Positions 53,972 to 62,952 of a DNA stretch of 64,000 nt are shown in pieces; within the stretch, counting starts at the first letter, position 1; each line of letters opens with the position of its first letter. Origin of the DNA: Bacteroidia bacterium. GTDB lineage: Bacteria; Bacteroidota; Bacteroidia; Bacteroidales; Prolixibacteraceae. The position numbers were made by a program, and so were the translations under genes. The stretch covers positions 1 through 64,000 of the forward strand of contig JANYKW010000017.1 of assembly GCA_025358025.1 (NCBI GenBank), written 5' to 3'. The notes below the pieces were generated by a model that saw only the letters and a program-made list of their open reading frames with translations, did no database searches and had not been told where the DNA came from.

Positions 53972-54034
53972 CAAAATCTTCCAAAACATTATCTCCTCTT
54001 TAAAAAAATCCAAATACGCTACAAACTTCAGCCC

Positions 54035-54961
54035 ATGCAAGAAAAAAAATCAGGAGTCTATCTTTCTCTCATACTGGCAATGATCTTTTGGGCTTTTTCC
54101 TTTGTATGGGTAAAAGAGGTATACCTGGTATACGGACCTTTGACGACCGTTTTTTTCAGACTCATCATCGCTTCGGTACTGCTGATTTTATTTGCCTTTT
54201 TGACTGGCAAACTGGTAAAAATTGACCGAAAAGACCTGTCAACATTTGTTCTTCTTTCATTGTTTGAACCTTTTCTATACTTTTTAGGAGAAAGCTACGG
54301 ACTGATGTATGTTTCAAGCACCGTTGGCGCAATCATCATTGCAACGATCCCGCTATTTTCACCTTTGGCCGCATCCAGGTTTCACGGTGAAAAAATCTCT
54401 ATACGAACTTTTATCGGAATCCTGCTCTCTTTCTTTGGCGTTTCGATTGTTGTTTTCGACTCTTCATTCAATTTAACCGCATCTCCGGTGGGTATAGTAC
54501 TTGAATTTGTGGCTGTGTTATCTGCTATCGGATATATCGTAATACTGAAAAAACTGGCAATAAAATACAACCCTACCTCTATAATTACCTACCAGAATCT
54601 ATTGGGAATTATCTATTTCCTCCCATTATGGCTGATTTTTGAATACCACGACTTTAGTTCCATACCATTCGATTTCCCCGCCTTCGCCGGAATTGTGAAA
54701 CTTGCAGTTTTTGCCTCATGCATTGCCTTCATTTTCTATGCCCACAGCGTCAAAAGGTTGGGGATCAACAGCGTCAATATTTTCATCAATATCATTCCGG
54801 TATTTACGGCTCTTTTAGCCTGGTATATCCTGGATGAACCGCTTACAATCAGAAAATTAATCGGTATAGTCGTGGTCATTTCAGGTTTGCTCCTGGCCCA
54901 GATTAAATTAAAAAAATCAACTGAAAGAATTCTGGTCATTCAGCAGGACGGAGGGCGGTGA
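54035..54961 (+). CDS. EamA/DMT-family transporter
   Basis: A 308-residue inner-membrane protein with ten hydrophobic segments arranged as two EamA repeats: AMIFWAFSFVWVKEVYLVYGP near the N-terminus (first 20 residues conserved) and SCIAFIFYAHSVKRLG near residue 230. The family exports amino acids, drugs or other metabolites; the substrate is unknown. The last codons (DGGR) and the TGA stop fall in the beginning of a GGACGGA-rich repeat. Followed by YkgJ-like and porQ genes on the same strand. Confidence 0.88.
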   Translation: MQEKKSGVYLSLILAMIFWAFSFVWVKEVYLVYGPLTTVFFRLIIASVLLILFAFLTGKLVKIDRKDLSTFVLLSLFEPFLYFLGESYGLMYVSSTVGAIIIATIPLFSPLAASRFHGEKISIRTFIGILLSFFGVSIVVFDSSFNLTASPVGIVLEFVAVLSAIGYIVILKKLAIKYNPTSIITYQNLLGIIYFLPLWLIFEYHDFSSIPFDFPAFAGIVKLAVFASCIAFIFYAHSVKRLGINSVNIFINIIPVFTALLAWYILDEPLTIRKLIGIVVVISGLLLAQIKLKKSTERILVIQQDGGR

Positions 54962-55060
54962 AGAAGGACAGAGGGACGAAAGGACGGAAATGACGAAAGG
55001 ACGGAAATGACGGAAGGACGGAAATGACGGAAGGACGAGTCAGGATGAAGAGACGATCAG
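54950..55060. repeat. 17-bp period GGACGGAAATGAC tandem repeat
   Basis: GGACGGAAATGACG starts at 54982, 54999 and 55016, with a partial copy at 55033, giving an exact 17-bp period. The surrounding DNA (54947-55060) is a degenerate version. It begins inside the end of the EamA gene. Its GACGGA composition matches the tract after aroE (28160-28214). Confidence 0.88.
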
Positions 55061-55129
55061 GACGATTGAAAGAAGTGCCGGCTCCTGAGCGTAACCGAAG
55101 GTCAAACTTTTTGGAATTAATCAGTAATT

Positions 55130-55627
55130 ATGAAAGAGGCACCGACCAAAGAAAATGTTCAAAAAATGGCCATGGATGCCAAAGAAGAGAACAAACGTTT
55201 TTTCAAAAAGCTTCAGAAGAAGATCCCAGGCAATCTGGATGAAATCGTGCACAGATTCCATGAAGAGGCATTTGAAACATTCGACTGTCTCTCCTGTGCA
55301 AATTGCTGCAGCAGCATAAGTCCTATGATTACCGACAAGGATATTGAACGTCTAACCAAACCCCTTCGGTTAAAACCATCTCAAATTATTGAACAATACA
55401 TGCACCTCGACGAAGAGCATGACTACGTTTTCAACCATGCTCCATGTCCGTTTCTCATGCCGGATAACTATTGTTCTGTTTACGACTGCCGTCCGAAAGC
55501 TTGCCGTGAATATCCCCACACCGACCGGAGGAGATTCAGCCAACTCCTCAATCTGACCCTGAAAAACTGCGAAATCTGTCCCATCGTTTTCATGGTAGTG
55601 GAGCGTCTCAGGGAAAAACTATCCTGA
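55130..55627 (+). CDS. YkgJ-family cysteine cluster protein
   Basis: A 165-residue cytoplasmic protein with the CxxCxxCC pattern in FDCLSCANCCSS near residue 54, plus CPFL, YCSVYDCRPKACREYP near 110-130 and CEICPIV near 148. The family is thought to bind zinc or an Fe-S cluster; the function is unknown. The N-terminal 50 residues are helical and charged. It is 61 bp upstream of porQ, so co-transcription is possible but no functional link is known. Confidence 0.88.
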   Translation: MKEAPTKENVQKMAMDAKEENKRFFKKLQKKIPGNLDEIVHRFHEEAFETFDCLSCANCCSSISPMITDKDIERLTKPLRLKPSQIIEQYMHLDEEHDYVFNHAPCPFLMPDNYCSVYDCRPKACREYPHTDRRRFSQLLNLTLKNCEICPIVFMVVERLREKLS

Positions 55628-55688
55628 CCTGGCCACGAAGAAACAATATCATTGATTTTTCCTAATATTGTCGGGTTGATAGAAGCCA

Positions 55689-56714
55689 ATGATTCGAATC
55701 TTCCTCACTTTTATATTAGTAATATCTATGCTCCCTGTTCTCTTCGGGCAGACAGGAGGCGAAGGAGTCTTTAATTTTCTTCAACTTACATCTTCAGCAA
55801 AAGCTGCTGCCCTCGGTGGCATTCAGGTAGCTCTGCCCGATCCTGATCCGGAGTTACTACTTCAAAATCCCGCCCTCTTGTCTCCGGAAATGAATCAGAC
55901 AATCTCGGTCAGCTATGCCAGGTATTTGGCCGGTATAGGATTTGGATACGGATCATACGCCAGAGATCTTGGCAAATTCGGCATGGCTGCAATCGGTATT
56001 CAGTTTGTTGATTATGGCCAATTTGTAGCTGCCGACGAAACCGGTTTGGTCACAGGGAACTTTAGCGCATCGGATTATGCAATAAACTTTACCTATGCCA
56101 AATCCATAGGATCCCTTTTCACTGTTGGCGGATCGCTTAAACCCATCTATTCCCACCTTGAGAACTACCGATCATTCGGGATCGCCGCAGATTTGGGTAT
56201 AGTCCGAAATTCTGCAGACAGCCTCACAACCATCGCACTATGTATCAGACATATCGGAGCACAGATCACCCCCTATTATGACTATGGCTCCCATGAAAAA
56301 TTGGAATGGTCACTCCAGTTTGGTTGTACCCGCCAACTTCAATTTGCTCCACTTAGATGGAGCATTACGGCTTACGATCTGAACCAATGGAACAACACAT
56401 TGACAGCTTCAGATTCAAATGGCATGAATCAGGAGACTGCCCGCACATCCTTGTTTCCAATACTTTTTCGGCACTTGTCGCTGGGAGCGGAAATCTTCCC
56501 TGAACATACCGTTACTTTTCGTATCGGATATAATTATCGCAGAGACACCGACTTGTCCGCCACACATCAAGGCGGGATGACCGGTTTTACGACGGGTTTA
56601 GGAATCAAGCTGCCTGCATTCCGTTTTAATTATGCATTATCTGGTTACTCCCAGTCCGTGATGGTACACAACATCTCTATCTCGTCCAATTTATCCGGCC
56701 GAAACCGAAAATAG
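55689..56714 (+). CDS. porQ: Type IX secretion system protein PorQ
   Basis: A 341-residue outer-membrane beta-barrel of the PorV/PorQ family, needed with PorU/V/Z for surface attachment of type IX secretion cargo. Signal peptide (MIRIFLTFILVISMLPV, cleavage at FGQ), then VFNFLQLTSSAKAAALGG near residue 29, the family's hallmark, and alternating amphipathic strands to the end. Its neighbour downstream is cmk, an arrangement common in Bacteroidota. Its presence implies that the organism has a type IX system, although no cargo with a C-terminal secretion domain is seen in the window. Confidence 0.9.
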   Translation: MIRIFLTFILVISMLPVLFGQTGGEGVFNFLQLTSSAKAAALGGIQVALPDPDPELLLQNPALLSPEMNQTISVSYARYLAGIGFGYGSYARDLGKFGMAAIGIQFVDYGQFVAADETGLVTGNFSASDYAINFTYAKSIGSLFTVGGSLKPIYSHLENYRSFGIAADLGIVRNSADSLTTIALCIRHIGAQITPYYDYGSHEKLEWSLQFGCTRQLQFAPLRWSITAYDLNQWNNTLTASDSNGMNQETARTSLFPILFRHLSLGAEIFPEHTVTFRIGYNYRRDTDLSATHQGGMTGFTTGLGIKLPAFRFNYALSGYSQSVMVHNISISSNLSGRNRK

Positions 56715-56783
56715 CCGGAACAAACAAAATTGTTACCACTTTACATTCCTGGCTCCATCCTTCTCCTCCTCACTTCGAATGAT

Positions 56784-56791
56784 TATCTTTG
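56784..56791 (+). promoter_or_regulatory. Possible -7 box for cmk
   Basis: TATCTTTG matches the Bacteroidota TAnnTTTG -7 consensus exactly and lies 16 bases before the ATG of cmk, giving a very short leader. No clear -33 TTTG is present. Confidence 0.35.
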
Positions 56792-56806
56792 TCCCAAAGT
56801 AAAACA

Positions 56807-57514
56807 ATGAGTTATTCTGCTGATAAGAAAATTGTTATTGCGATCGACGGGTACTCCTCTTGTGGGAAGAGTACTGTAGCCAAGGAGATTGCAAAGCAAT
56901 TGAATTACATCTTTATTGATTCAGGGGCAATGTACCGGGCTGTCACCCTGCTTTTTCTAAGGATTGGTATCCTGAATGGAAAGGATTTAAATATGTCTGC
57001 ACTACCTGAAATTCTCAGATTCATTCATATCACTTTCGCCTTCAACCCTGCCACTTCTCACAATGACATCTGGCTGAATGGAGAGAATGTTGAACAGGAA
57101 ATCAGGCAATTATCTGTTGCACGAAATGTCAGCCAAGTGGCTGCCGTTGCTGAAGTTCGCCGGTTTCTGGTAGCACAGCAACAGGAAATGGGCCAATCCA
57201 AAGGGATAGTGATGGATGGGCGTGACATCGGCACGGTAGTTTTCCCCAATGCAGAGCTAAAGATTTTTATGACTGCCGATGCCCGGATTCGCGCGAAACG
57301 CAGGTATGATGAAATGTTAGCCAGGAAGGAACAGGTCGATTTTGAAGAGATACTGGCGAACATCACAGAAAGGGACCGCTTCGACGAAACCAGGGAAGAG
57401 AGTCCACTCCGAAAAGCTTCTGACGCCATAGTACTGGACAATAGCCATATGACAAGGGATGAACAATTTGAGTGGATACTGGAGAAAGTGAAAGAACGAA
57501 TCATTCAGACATGA
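56807..57514 (+). CDS. cmk: Cytidylate kinase
   Basis: A 235-residue (d)CMP kinase: Walker A GYSSCGKSTVA near residue 15, DSGAMYRAVTL near 35, VMDGRDIGTVVFPNAELKIF near 135 and RDRFDETREESPL near 190. It phosphorylates CMP/dCMP with ATP. I chose the ATG at 56807, since the frame upstream begins with a TTG that lies within the -7 box. It is adjacent to porQ upstream and ispH downstream. Confidence 0.95.
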   Translation: MSYSADKKIVIAIDGYSSCGKSTVAKEIAKQLNYIFIDSGAMYRAVTLLFLRIGILNGKDLNMSALPEILRFIHITFAFNPATSHNDIWLNGENVEQEIRQLSVARNVSQVAAVAEVRRFLVAQQQEMGQSKGIVMDGRDIGTVVFPNAELKIFMTADARIRAKRRYDEMLARKEQVDFEEILANITERDRFDETREESPLRKASDAIVLDNSHMTRDEQFEWILEKVKERIIQT

Positions 57515-57526
57515 GAAATGAGGTTC

Positions 57527-57612
57527 TGTATACTATTATAATTAACGCATCAACAATTTTAACAAATCACCGTATTAACACATCAACGAATCAACAAAGC
57601 AACACATTATAC
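57527..57612. repeat. AACACATCAAC-type degenerate repeat upstream of ispH
   Basis: Short-period AAC-rich repeat (units such as ATCAACAA, ACACATCAAC, GAATCAAC) filling the 100 bp between cmk and ispH. No hairpin or promoter box is apparent. Confidence 0.6.
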
Positions 57613-57614
57613 TG

Positions 57615-58487
57615 ATGAGGATTGAAGTCGATAAAGGTTCGGGATTTTGCTTTGGTGTCGTGGAGGCGATCCGTCGTGCCGAGGAAAGGCTTGTTCTGGA
57701 GAATCAGCTTTTTTGTTTGGGCGATATTGTCCACAACAATTCAGAAGTGGAAAGGTTACGTAAAAAGGGGCTGACGACCATCTCGCACGAACAGTTCTTC
57801 ACCATGAAGAATACAACTGTTTTGCTGCGGGCACATGGTGAACCGCCTGAAATTTATGCCCATGCCAGGGAGAATAACATAAAACTGATTGATGCCACGT
57901 GTCCCGTTGTACTAAAATTGCAGAAAAGGATTCTTAAAAGTTATGAAAGTGGTCTAAAAGACAATGCCCAGCTAGTTATTTATGGAAAAAAAGGTCATGC
58001 GGAAGTCAACGGACTGGTAGGACAGACCAATGGTCACGCTTTGGTAGTTGAAGGAATCGAAGATCTTGAGCAACTCGATTATGCCCGCCCTATTGTACTT
58101 TATTCTCAGACGACCAAAGGACTGGAAGGCTTGCACCACCTGTCAGAAGAGCTAAAAAACAAATCCGTCAGGGTACCTCTGAAAATTCATGACACCATTT
58201 GCCGTCAGGTAGCCAATAGAATTCCCTGGATCAAAAAATTTGCCGCACGTTTTGATCTGGTACTATTTGTCAGTGGTAAAAAAAGTTCCAATGGGAAAAT
58301 GCTTTTCGATATCTGTTCTACTGTTAACCCCAACACAAAATTCATCTCCGATTTAAATGAAATAGAACCGGAATGGCTTCTGAATATTGGTTCTGTTGGC
58401 ATCTGCGGTGCTACTTCTACACCCAAACAGCTCCTTGAAGAGGTTGCAGACTATTTGTTGAAAATTGAAACTTGTCCAAAAGTTTAG
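57615..58487 (+). CDS. ispH: 4-hydroxy-3-methylbut-2-enyl diphosphate reductase
   Basis: A 290-residue IspH (LytB), the last enzyme of the MEP isoprenoid pathway, making IPP and DMAPP. The three cluster cysteines are in GSGFCFGV (residue 12), DATCPVV (near 96) and GICGATSTP (near 263). HGEPPE near residue 75 and SQTTKG near 158 are conserved. The cluster is an oxygen-sensitive [4Fe-4S]. Downstream pfkA starts about 62 bp after the stop. Confidence 0.95.
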   Translation: MRIEVDKGSGFCFGVVEAIRRAEERLVLENQLFCLGDIVHNNSEVERLRKKGLTTISHEQFFTMKNTTVLLRAHGEPPEIYAHARENNIKLIDATCPVVLKLQKRILKSYESGLKDNAQLVIYGKKGHAEVNGLVGQTNGHALVVEGIEDLEQLDYARPIVLYSQTTKGLEGLHHLSEELKNKSVRVPLKIHDTICRQVANRIPWIKKFAARFDLVLFVSGKKSSNGKMLFDICSTVNPNTKFISDLNEIEPEWLLNIGSVGICGATSTPKQLLEEVADYLLKIETCPKV

Positions 58488-58549
58488 AGAAAGTTAATCT
58501 AAAAAATGATTTTCGCGGATTTAGATTTTTTAATTTTGTAAAAAAAAAC

Positions 58550-59572
58550 ATGAGCAAAGAATACAGATCACCTCATGCTGATGATTACTCGGATAATCCG
58601 ATTAGAAAGATTGGCGTACTTACCTCGGGCGGGGATGCCCCGGGGATGAATGCCGCCTTGAGGGCGGTTGTCAGAACGGCTATATTTTATCGTCGTGAAG
58701 TTGTTGGCATTTACCAGGGATACAAAGGACTGATAGAAAAAAACTTCAAAAATATGGTGTCCGGTGATGTCAGCAATATCATCCAGCTGGGAGGAACAAT
58801 TCTTAAATCGGCCCGATGCAAGGAGTTCCATCTGAGGGAAGTCCGCGAAATGGCCTACAACCACCTCAAAGAAGAGGGAATTGATGCATTGGTGGTCATC
58901 GGAGGGGATGGAACCTTTACCGGTGCACGCATTTTTGCGCAGGAATTTGGAATTCCAATCGTTGGCGTTCCCGGTACAATCGACAACGACCTCTTTGGCA
59001 CCGATTTCACGATTGGATATGATACTGCTTTAAATACCATTATCGAAGCTGTCGACAAAATCAGGGATACCGCGACCGCCCATGAAAGGCTTTTCTTTAT
59101 TGAAGTGATGGGACGCGACGCAGGCTTTCTGGCACTTAACGGTGGGATAGCCTCAGGAGCAGAGGCCGTATTGATTCCGGAAACGAGTACAGATATTACC
59201 ACATTGGAAAATTATATTAAGTCTGGTTACAGAAAAAGCAAAAATTCATCTATCGTTCTGGTTGCAGAAGGTGAAAAAGCAGGTGGTGCCTTTGGTATTG
59301 CCAAACAGGTTGAAGAAAATTTTCCACAGTATGATGTTAGGGTTACCGTGCTGGGTCACATACAACGGGGAGGTTCTCCAACTGCCTTCGACCGGATTTT
59401 GGCAAGCCGGCTGGGTGTTGCTTCCGTGGAAGCCCTTCTGGATGATCAACAAAGCGTGATGGTGGGAATTTCGAATGATGCAGTCGAATTAACCCCTTTC
59501 AATAAAGCCATCAAATACGATAAAGAGGTGAACACTAAACTGCTCGATACGATACACATACTTTCATCGTAA
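58550..59572 (+). CDS. pfkA: 6-phosphofructokinase
   Basis: A 340-residue ATP-dependent PfkA. The nucleotide loop [15 protein letters not shown] lies near residue 21, GGDGTFTGA near 115, the catalytic [12 protein letters not shown] near 138, [10 protein letters not shown] near 183 and [13 protein letters not shown] near 263. It phosphorylates fructose-6-phosphate in glycolysis. I chose ATG 58550 ([12 protein letters not shown]); the frame opens further upstream, inside ispH. The repeat array (59610-59810) begins 37 bp after its stop. Confidence 0.95.
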   Translation: MSKEYRSPHADDYSDNPIRKIGVLTSGGDAPGMNAALRAVVRTAIFYRREVVGIYQGYKGLIEKNFKNMVSGDVSNIIQLGGTILKSARCKEFHLREVREMAYNHLKEEGIDALVVIGGDGTFTGARIFAQEFGIPIVGVPGTIDNDLFGTDFTIGYDTALNTIIEAVDKIRDTATAHERLFFIEVMGRDAGFLALNGGIASGAEAVLIPETSTDITTLENYIKSGYRKSKNSSIVLVAEGEKAGGAFGIAKQVEENFPQYDVRVTVLGHIQRGGSPTAFDRILASRLGVASVEALLDDQQSVMVGISNDAVELTPFNKAIKYDKEVNTKLLDTIHILSS

Positions 59573-59593
59573 TTTGTGCATTGTACAATAAGT

Positions 59594-59813
59594 ACTTAGA
59601 GTACTTCGAGTACTTAGAGTTAACTCGCTAGTAGTTAATTGAGAACTCCAAACTTGAAGTACTTGAAATACAATAAGTACTTAGTGTTAACTCGGGTGTA
59701 GTTAGTTGAGAACTCCAAACTTGAAGTACTTGAAGTACTCGAAGTACTTAGTGTTAACGCGGTTGTAGTTAATTGAGAACTCCAAACTTGAAGTACTCGA
59801 AGTACTTTCTCAA
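59594..59813. repeat. 67-bp tandem repeat array, about three copies
   Basis: GAGAACTCCAAACTTGAAG occurs at 59641, 59708 and 59775, exactly 67 bp apart. GTACTTAG starts at 59610, 59677 and 59744, also 67 bp apart. Each unit also contains TTAACTCG-like and TAGTTAATTGAG segments and several AGTACT palindromes (AAGTACTTGAAGTACTCGAA). Copies differ by a few substitutions. There are no spacers, so it is not a CRISPR. The last copy runs to the stop codon of the SpoIIE gene. Confidence 0.92.
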
Positions 59814-60994
59814 TAGAAGTTAATTACCACTTCCTTAAAAAATTTCTCTTCGAGAAGCTTTACAATCCGCTTAACCACAAATTTGCGGATTTCCATCTCG
59901 ATGGGCTGATCAGGATCATGATGTGCCCAATTGATGCGGGTACCCAACAGTACAATAATGCGATCGTGGAGCATCAACTGTTTGACAATCTCTTCTGCCG
60001 GAGAATTTCCATACCTCAGTTCACTGTCATAGTTTTCAAGTAGCTCTTCCACTTTGCCAATGGTAAGTATTCCCTCAGTTACCAGGTGAAAACCTGCCAT
60101 GGCATACTTGGGAAGGGCATAAGGATTGCTAAGGGATATTTCAGTTTCTATCTCCTGGTTCAGTTCCCGGGCGATGATTTCTGCAGTGGTGCCACCGCAA
60201 ACTACTTTAATCCCCTTATAATTCTGGATTCTTTGGGAAAAATCGTGATCTTTTGCTTTAAAAAATGGTGGACCGGTAATCAGCAGCATTTCACGGGGAT
60301 CCCTGAAATAAATTACCCCGCAGCTTGCATCATCCCTCAGGTTAAAGTCATCATTCTGGATGGCTTTGTTGAGAATTTTTTTTGACAGCCGCTTGGCAGA
60401 AATATCATTACTCCTGTTAAGTTGCTGAACCACATAAGATTCGACATTCTCCTGACCCCAGCCCATCTTCATCTTTTCGTTTTCCATCCCCGACTGGGTA
60501 ATCCCGTCACTCATAAATACGATCCGATCCTCTTTCATTGCCCTAAACTCCCTACATCTCAATACTTTGCCAATATTTTCATCCCCCTTTATTTTGAGCA
60601 TATACTCTTTGGTAGGAGTAAAAGGAGCTCCATTCCTGATGATGACGCTTTTGGGATTATCGTAATTAACAATCCGAACCATACCGTCGCTTTCATGTTC
60701 GATGATTGTAAAAGTTGCATAGGTCATCACTCCGGAACTATCCCGGGGTAATGCATCCATGATGATCCGCGCCGCAGCTTCCGGCCTTTTATACAAAGCG
60801 GTATAGTTCAGGGCCATGGTGGCAGTCATCGTAGCCAGAACATTTGCCTTTACCCCGTGACCGACACCATCTGAAAGGACCAGAATAGTCCGGCCGTCCT
60901 CTTTAATCAGTTTGGAGATGAATACATCTCCGCAGACAATCTGCCCTGACGGCTGTTTTTGGGCAAAATCGATTTCAATATGAAACTCACTCAT
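59810..60994 (-). CDS. SpoIIE-type protein phosphatase with C-terminal extension
   Basis: A 394-residue PP2C/SpoIIE phosphatase. The catalytic metal motifs are LVLSDGVGHGVKANVLA near residue 38 (Asp42), VFMSDGITQSGM near 160 and NLRDDASCGVIYF near 215. The last 165 residues form an additional domain with VVCGGTTAEIIARELNQE and LLGTRINWAHHD. The enzyme should dephosphorylate a Ser/Thr on an anti-sigma antagonist-like protein. Its stop lies at the edge of the 67-bp repeat. It overlaps the PAS gene start region by eight bases, so the two form an operon. The gene layout with the divergent DRTGG/ATPase/hydrogenase genes suggests a switch module. Confidence 0.88.
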   Translation of the reverse strand: MSEFHIEIDFAQKQPSGQIVCGDVFISKLIKEDGRTILVLSDGVGHGVKANVLATMTATMALNYTALYKRPEAAARIIMDALPRDSSGVMTYATFTIIEHESDGMVRIVNYDNPKSVIIRNGAPFTPTKEYMLKIKGDENIGKVLRCREFRAMKEDRIVFMSDGITQSGMENEKMKMGWGQENVESYVVQQLNRSNDISAKRLSKKILNKAIQNDDFNLRDDASCGVIYFRDPREMLLITGPPFFKAKDHDFSQRIQNYKGIKVVCGGTTAEIIARELNQEIETEISLSNPYALPKYAMAGFHLVTEGILTIGKVEELLENYDSELRYGNSPAEEIVKQLMLHDRIIVLLGTRINWAHHDPDQPIEMEIRKFVVKRIVKLLEEKFFKEVVINFY

Positions 60995-61922
60995 CCTTTA
61001 TATCTTCCCCATATTTGTAAGCAGCTACAATCGAATTGAGCATATCTTCTGTCTGGGCAGCATTCTCAGCCAATAAGGTGGCAACCTTTTGAACCATATC
61101 AATGTTTTGCCTGGTTACCTTCATCGCCCTGCTGATGATCTCTTCCCGTACCAGTTTTGGTGAAGAGAGATTCCGGATGATGGCTCCGACAACCCTGTTT
61201 TTATATATGGTGACTATAGAGATGTGAAGCAGCTTGTTTTTGTAAGTCAGATCCCGCTCAAGCATCTCTTCTCCGGTATGCAATAATCCGGAGAACATTT
61301 TTCCAATAATTTCAGGTACCAGCTCCCGAACGTCAGCCCCCTGCAGTCCGGGAATTGCTTCATAAAGTTCTTCAGCCTCCTCCCCCATTAAACGGGCAAA
61401 GGTCTCATTGCAGTCCACAACTTTCATTTGATGATCAACAATTATAATGCCTGCCCTGATCTTCTGAAGCATGGCAGATGCAATGACAGAAGCTTCTTTG
61501 GCCTTTTCAGATCTTATCTCAGCCTTCCGGCGATCAGAGACATCATAAAGCGATGAGAGTATCCCTTCAAATTCACCTGCATTATTACGGATGGCAGATT
61601 TATATACAAGCATCTCGTGCAAAGTACCATCCGGGGCTTTATACTGGTGCTCATAAACGATATCTGTCTGAGATTCGAACAACTCCTTGTCCCTCATCTC
61701 AATCATCTCATCAACTTCCGCAGTTTGCGACTCCAGATAGGATTTTCCTATCAGTTCTTCCCTGCTTTTCCCCAATAATCGTTCGAAAGCCTTGTTGCAG
61801 GTGATGTAAAAACCCTCTGAATCCCTGTAATTGATAGGGAATGGAAGTGAATCTATTATTTTGTAGGACAATTCAGGATCCTTGATTAAACCGGATAAGA
61901 ATGCATTCTGTTCGTAAATCAT
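60987..61922 (-). CDS. Tandem PAS-domain sensor protein
   Basis: A 311-residue cytoplasmic protein with two PAS domains: the first near residues 15-135 (KAFERLLGKSREELIGKSY, PAC motif FEGILSSLYDVSDRRK), the second near 145-255 (IIIVDHQMKVVDCNETFARL), and a C-terminal helical tail of about 55 residues. No kinase or DNA-binding domain is present. It should bind a cofactor or small ligand and regulate the phosphatase encoded immediately downstream with an eight-base overlap. A redox or H2-linked signal is plausible from the neighbouring hydrogenase-like gene. Confidence 0.85.
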   Translation of the reverse strand: MIYEQNAFLSGLIKDPELSYKIIDSLPFPINYRDSEGFYITCNKAFERLLGKSREELIGKSYLESQTAEVDEMIEMRDKELFESQTDIVYEHQYKAPDGTLHEMLVYKSAIRNNAGEFEGILSSLYDVSDRRKAEIRSEKAKEASVIASAMLQKIRAGIIIVDHQMKVVDCNETFARLMGEEAEELYEAIPGLQGADVRELVPEIIGKMFSGLLHTGEEMLERDLTYKNKLLHISIVTIYKNRVVGAIIRNLSSPKLVREEIISRAMKVTRQNIDMVQKVATLLAENAAQTEDMLNSIVAAYKYGEDIKDE

Positions 61923-62176
61923 AAACTGAAAATCATTGAAACCTCTAAATTACAAATTTATTACCATTTTCGTCTTTTGTGTATTTCTATTATTTACTTT
62001 TGTTAGTGTAAGTATTTTCAACACCTGCAAAAAATTGGAACTCTTTGTTTTGAAAGAATTTAAATAAGAAAAATCGAATCAAACATCTTTTTTCATTGAA
62101 TGGTTTTTCGGACATTTGAACAAAGTTTTTCAATAATAAAATATTTTTTTTATTATTGATTATAGCGTTGATAATA
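61923..62176. promoter_or_regulatory. Divergent promoter region of the PAS and DRTGG genes
   Basis: A 254-bp AT-rich gap with both operons reading outward. TACTTTTG at 61995-62002 fits the TAnnTTTG -7 consensus for the rightward operon, with TTTG at 61976-61979 as a too-close -33 candidate. No operator palindrome is clear. Confidence 0.4.
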
Positions 62177-62521
62177 ATGAAGATAGAGAAAATAATTCAG
62201 CTCCTTGAAGCAAAAATCTTGTGTGGCCATCACCGGATTAATGACGACATTAACAATGCCTTCAGCTCAGACCTGATGAGTGATGTTCTGACCCTGGACT
62301 CTGAAAATATTTTGCTGATTACAGGTCTGGCAAATGTGCAAATAATCAGAACGGCAGAAGTGGCCGAGATTCATTACCTTGTTATTGTTCGCAACAAAAA
62401 AGTCTCTAAAGATATTGTAGAACTTGCCACAGCATTAAACATGGTTCTCATTGAATCTCCCTATTCCATGTTCAAAGCCTCGGGTATACTCTATTCCAAC
62501 GGATTAATTCCAATTTATTAA
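62177..62521 (+). CDS. DRTGG-domain protein
   Basis: A 114-residue protein consisting of one DRTGG-type domain: LLITGLANVQIIRTAEVAEI near residue 50 (20 residues) and VSKDIVELATALNMVLIESP near 80. Such domains occur beside CBS modules and in hydrogenase-linked clusters, where the ligand is unknown. I chose ATG 62177 (MKIEKIIQLLEAKILCG). The next gene begins 2 bp after its stop, so both are co-translated. It probably works in the signal cascade with the ATPase and the H-cluster protein. Confidence 0.8.
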   Translation: MKIEKIIQLLEAKILCGHHRINDDINNAFSSDLMSDVLTLDSENILLITGLANVQIIRTAEVAEIHYLVIVRNKKVSKDIVELATALNMVLIESPYSMFKASGILYSNGLIPIY

Positions 62522-62523
62522 TA

Positions 62524-62937
62524 ATGATTGCTCTTAGATTCATTATTGTAGGCGGAGATTTCGACAGGGCCGGTACTGCATCCAGTGAGACAAAAAAAAT
62601 TTTGAAACAGCTGAACATCGATCCGAAAGTAGTCAAACGAACGGTCGTAGCTTTATATGAAGGTGAAGTAAACATTGCAGCGCATGCCTTTAGGGGAGTG
62701 GTAAATATCTCTGTAAGTGATCATCAGATTCAGGCGATTTTAGAAGATGAAGGTCCCGGAATCGATGATATCAGCCGGGCCATGCTGGAGGGATTCTCCA
62801 CTGCTTCGCCCAAAGTGCGGGAAATGGGATTTGGAGCAGGAATGGGACTCCCCAACATGAAAAAGAATGCCGATGAACTCCTGGTGGAGAGTATACCCGG
62901 CGAAGGCACAACGGTTAAGATGATTTTTGAATTTTAA
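62524..62937 (+). CDS. Anti-sigma-factor-type HATPase
   Basis: A 137-residue GHKL ATPase of the RsbW/SpoIIAB type. N-box YEGEVNIAAHAF near residue 45, G1 box LEDEGPGIDD near 76 and G2 box MGFGAGMGLPNMKKNAD near 100 are visible. It should act as a switch kinase or anti-sigma factor opposed by the SpoIIE phosphatase encoded on the other strand. It starts 2 bp after the DRTGG gene and is 15 bp upstream of the hydrogenase-like gene. Its phospho-acceptor partner (a STAS-type anti-anti-sigma protein) is not in the window. Confidence 0.87.
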   Translation: MIALRFIIVGGDFDRAGTASSETKKILKQLNIDPKVVKRTVVALYEGEVNIAAHAFRGVVNISVSDHQIQAILEDEGPGIDDISRAMLEGFSTASPKVREMGFGAGMGLPNMKKNADELLVESIPGEGTTVKMIFEF

Positions 62938-62952
62938 TTAGGATCAAACAAA

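Noticed and set aside
59594-59813. CRISPR array
   Set aside because: The 67-bp units are contiguous with no unique spacers and no cas genes are present.
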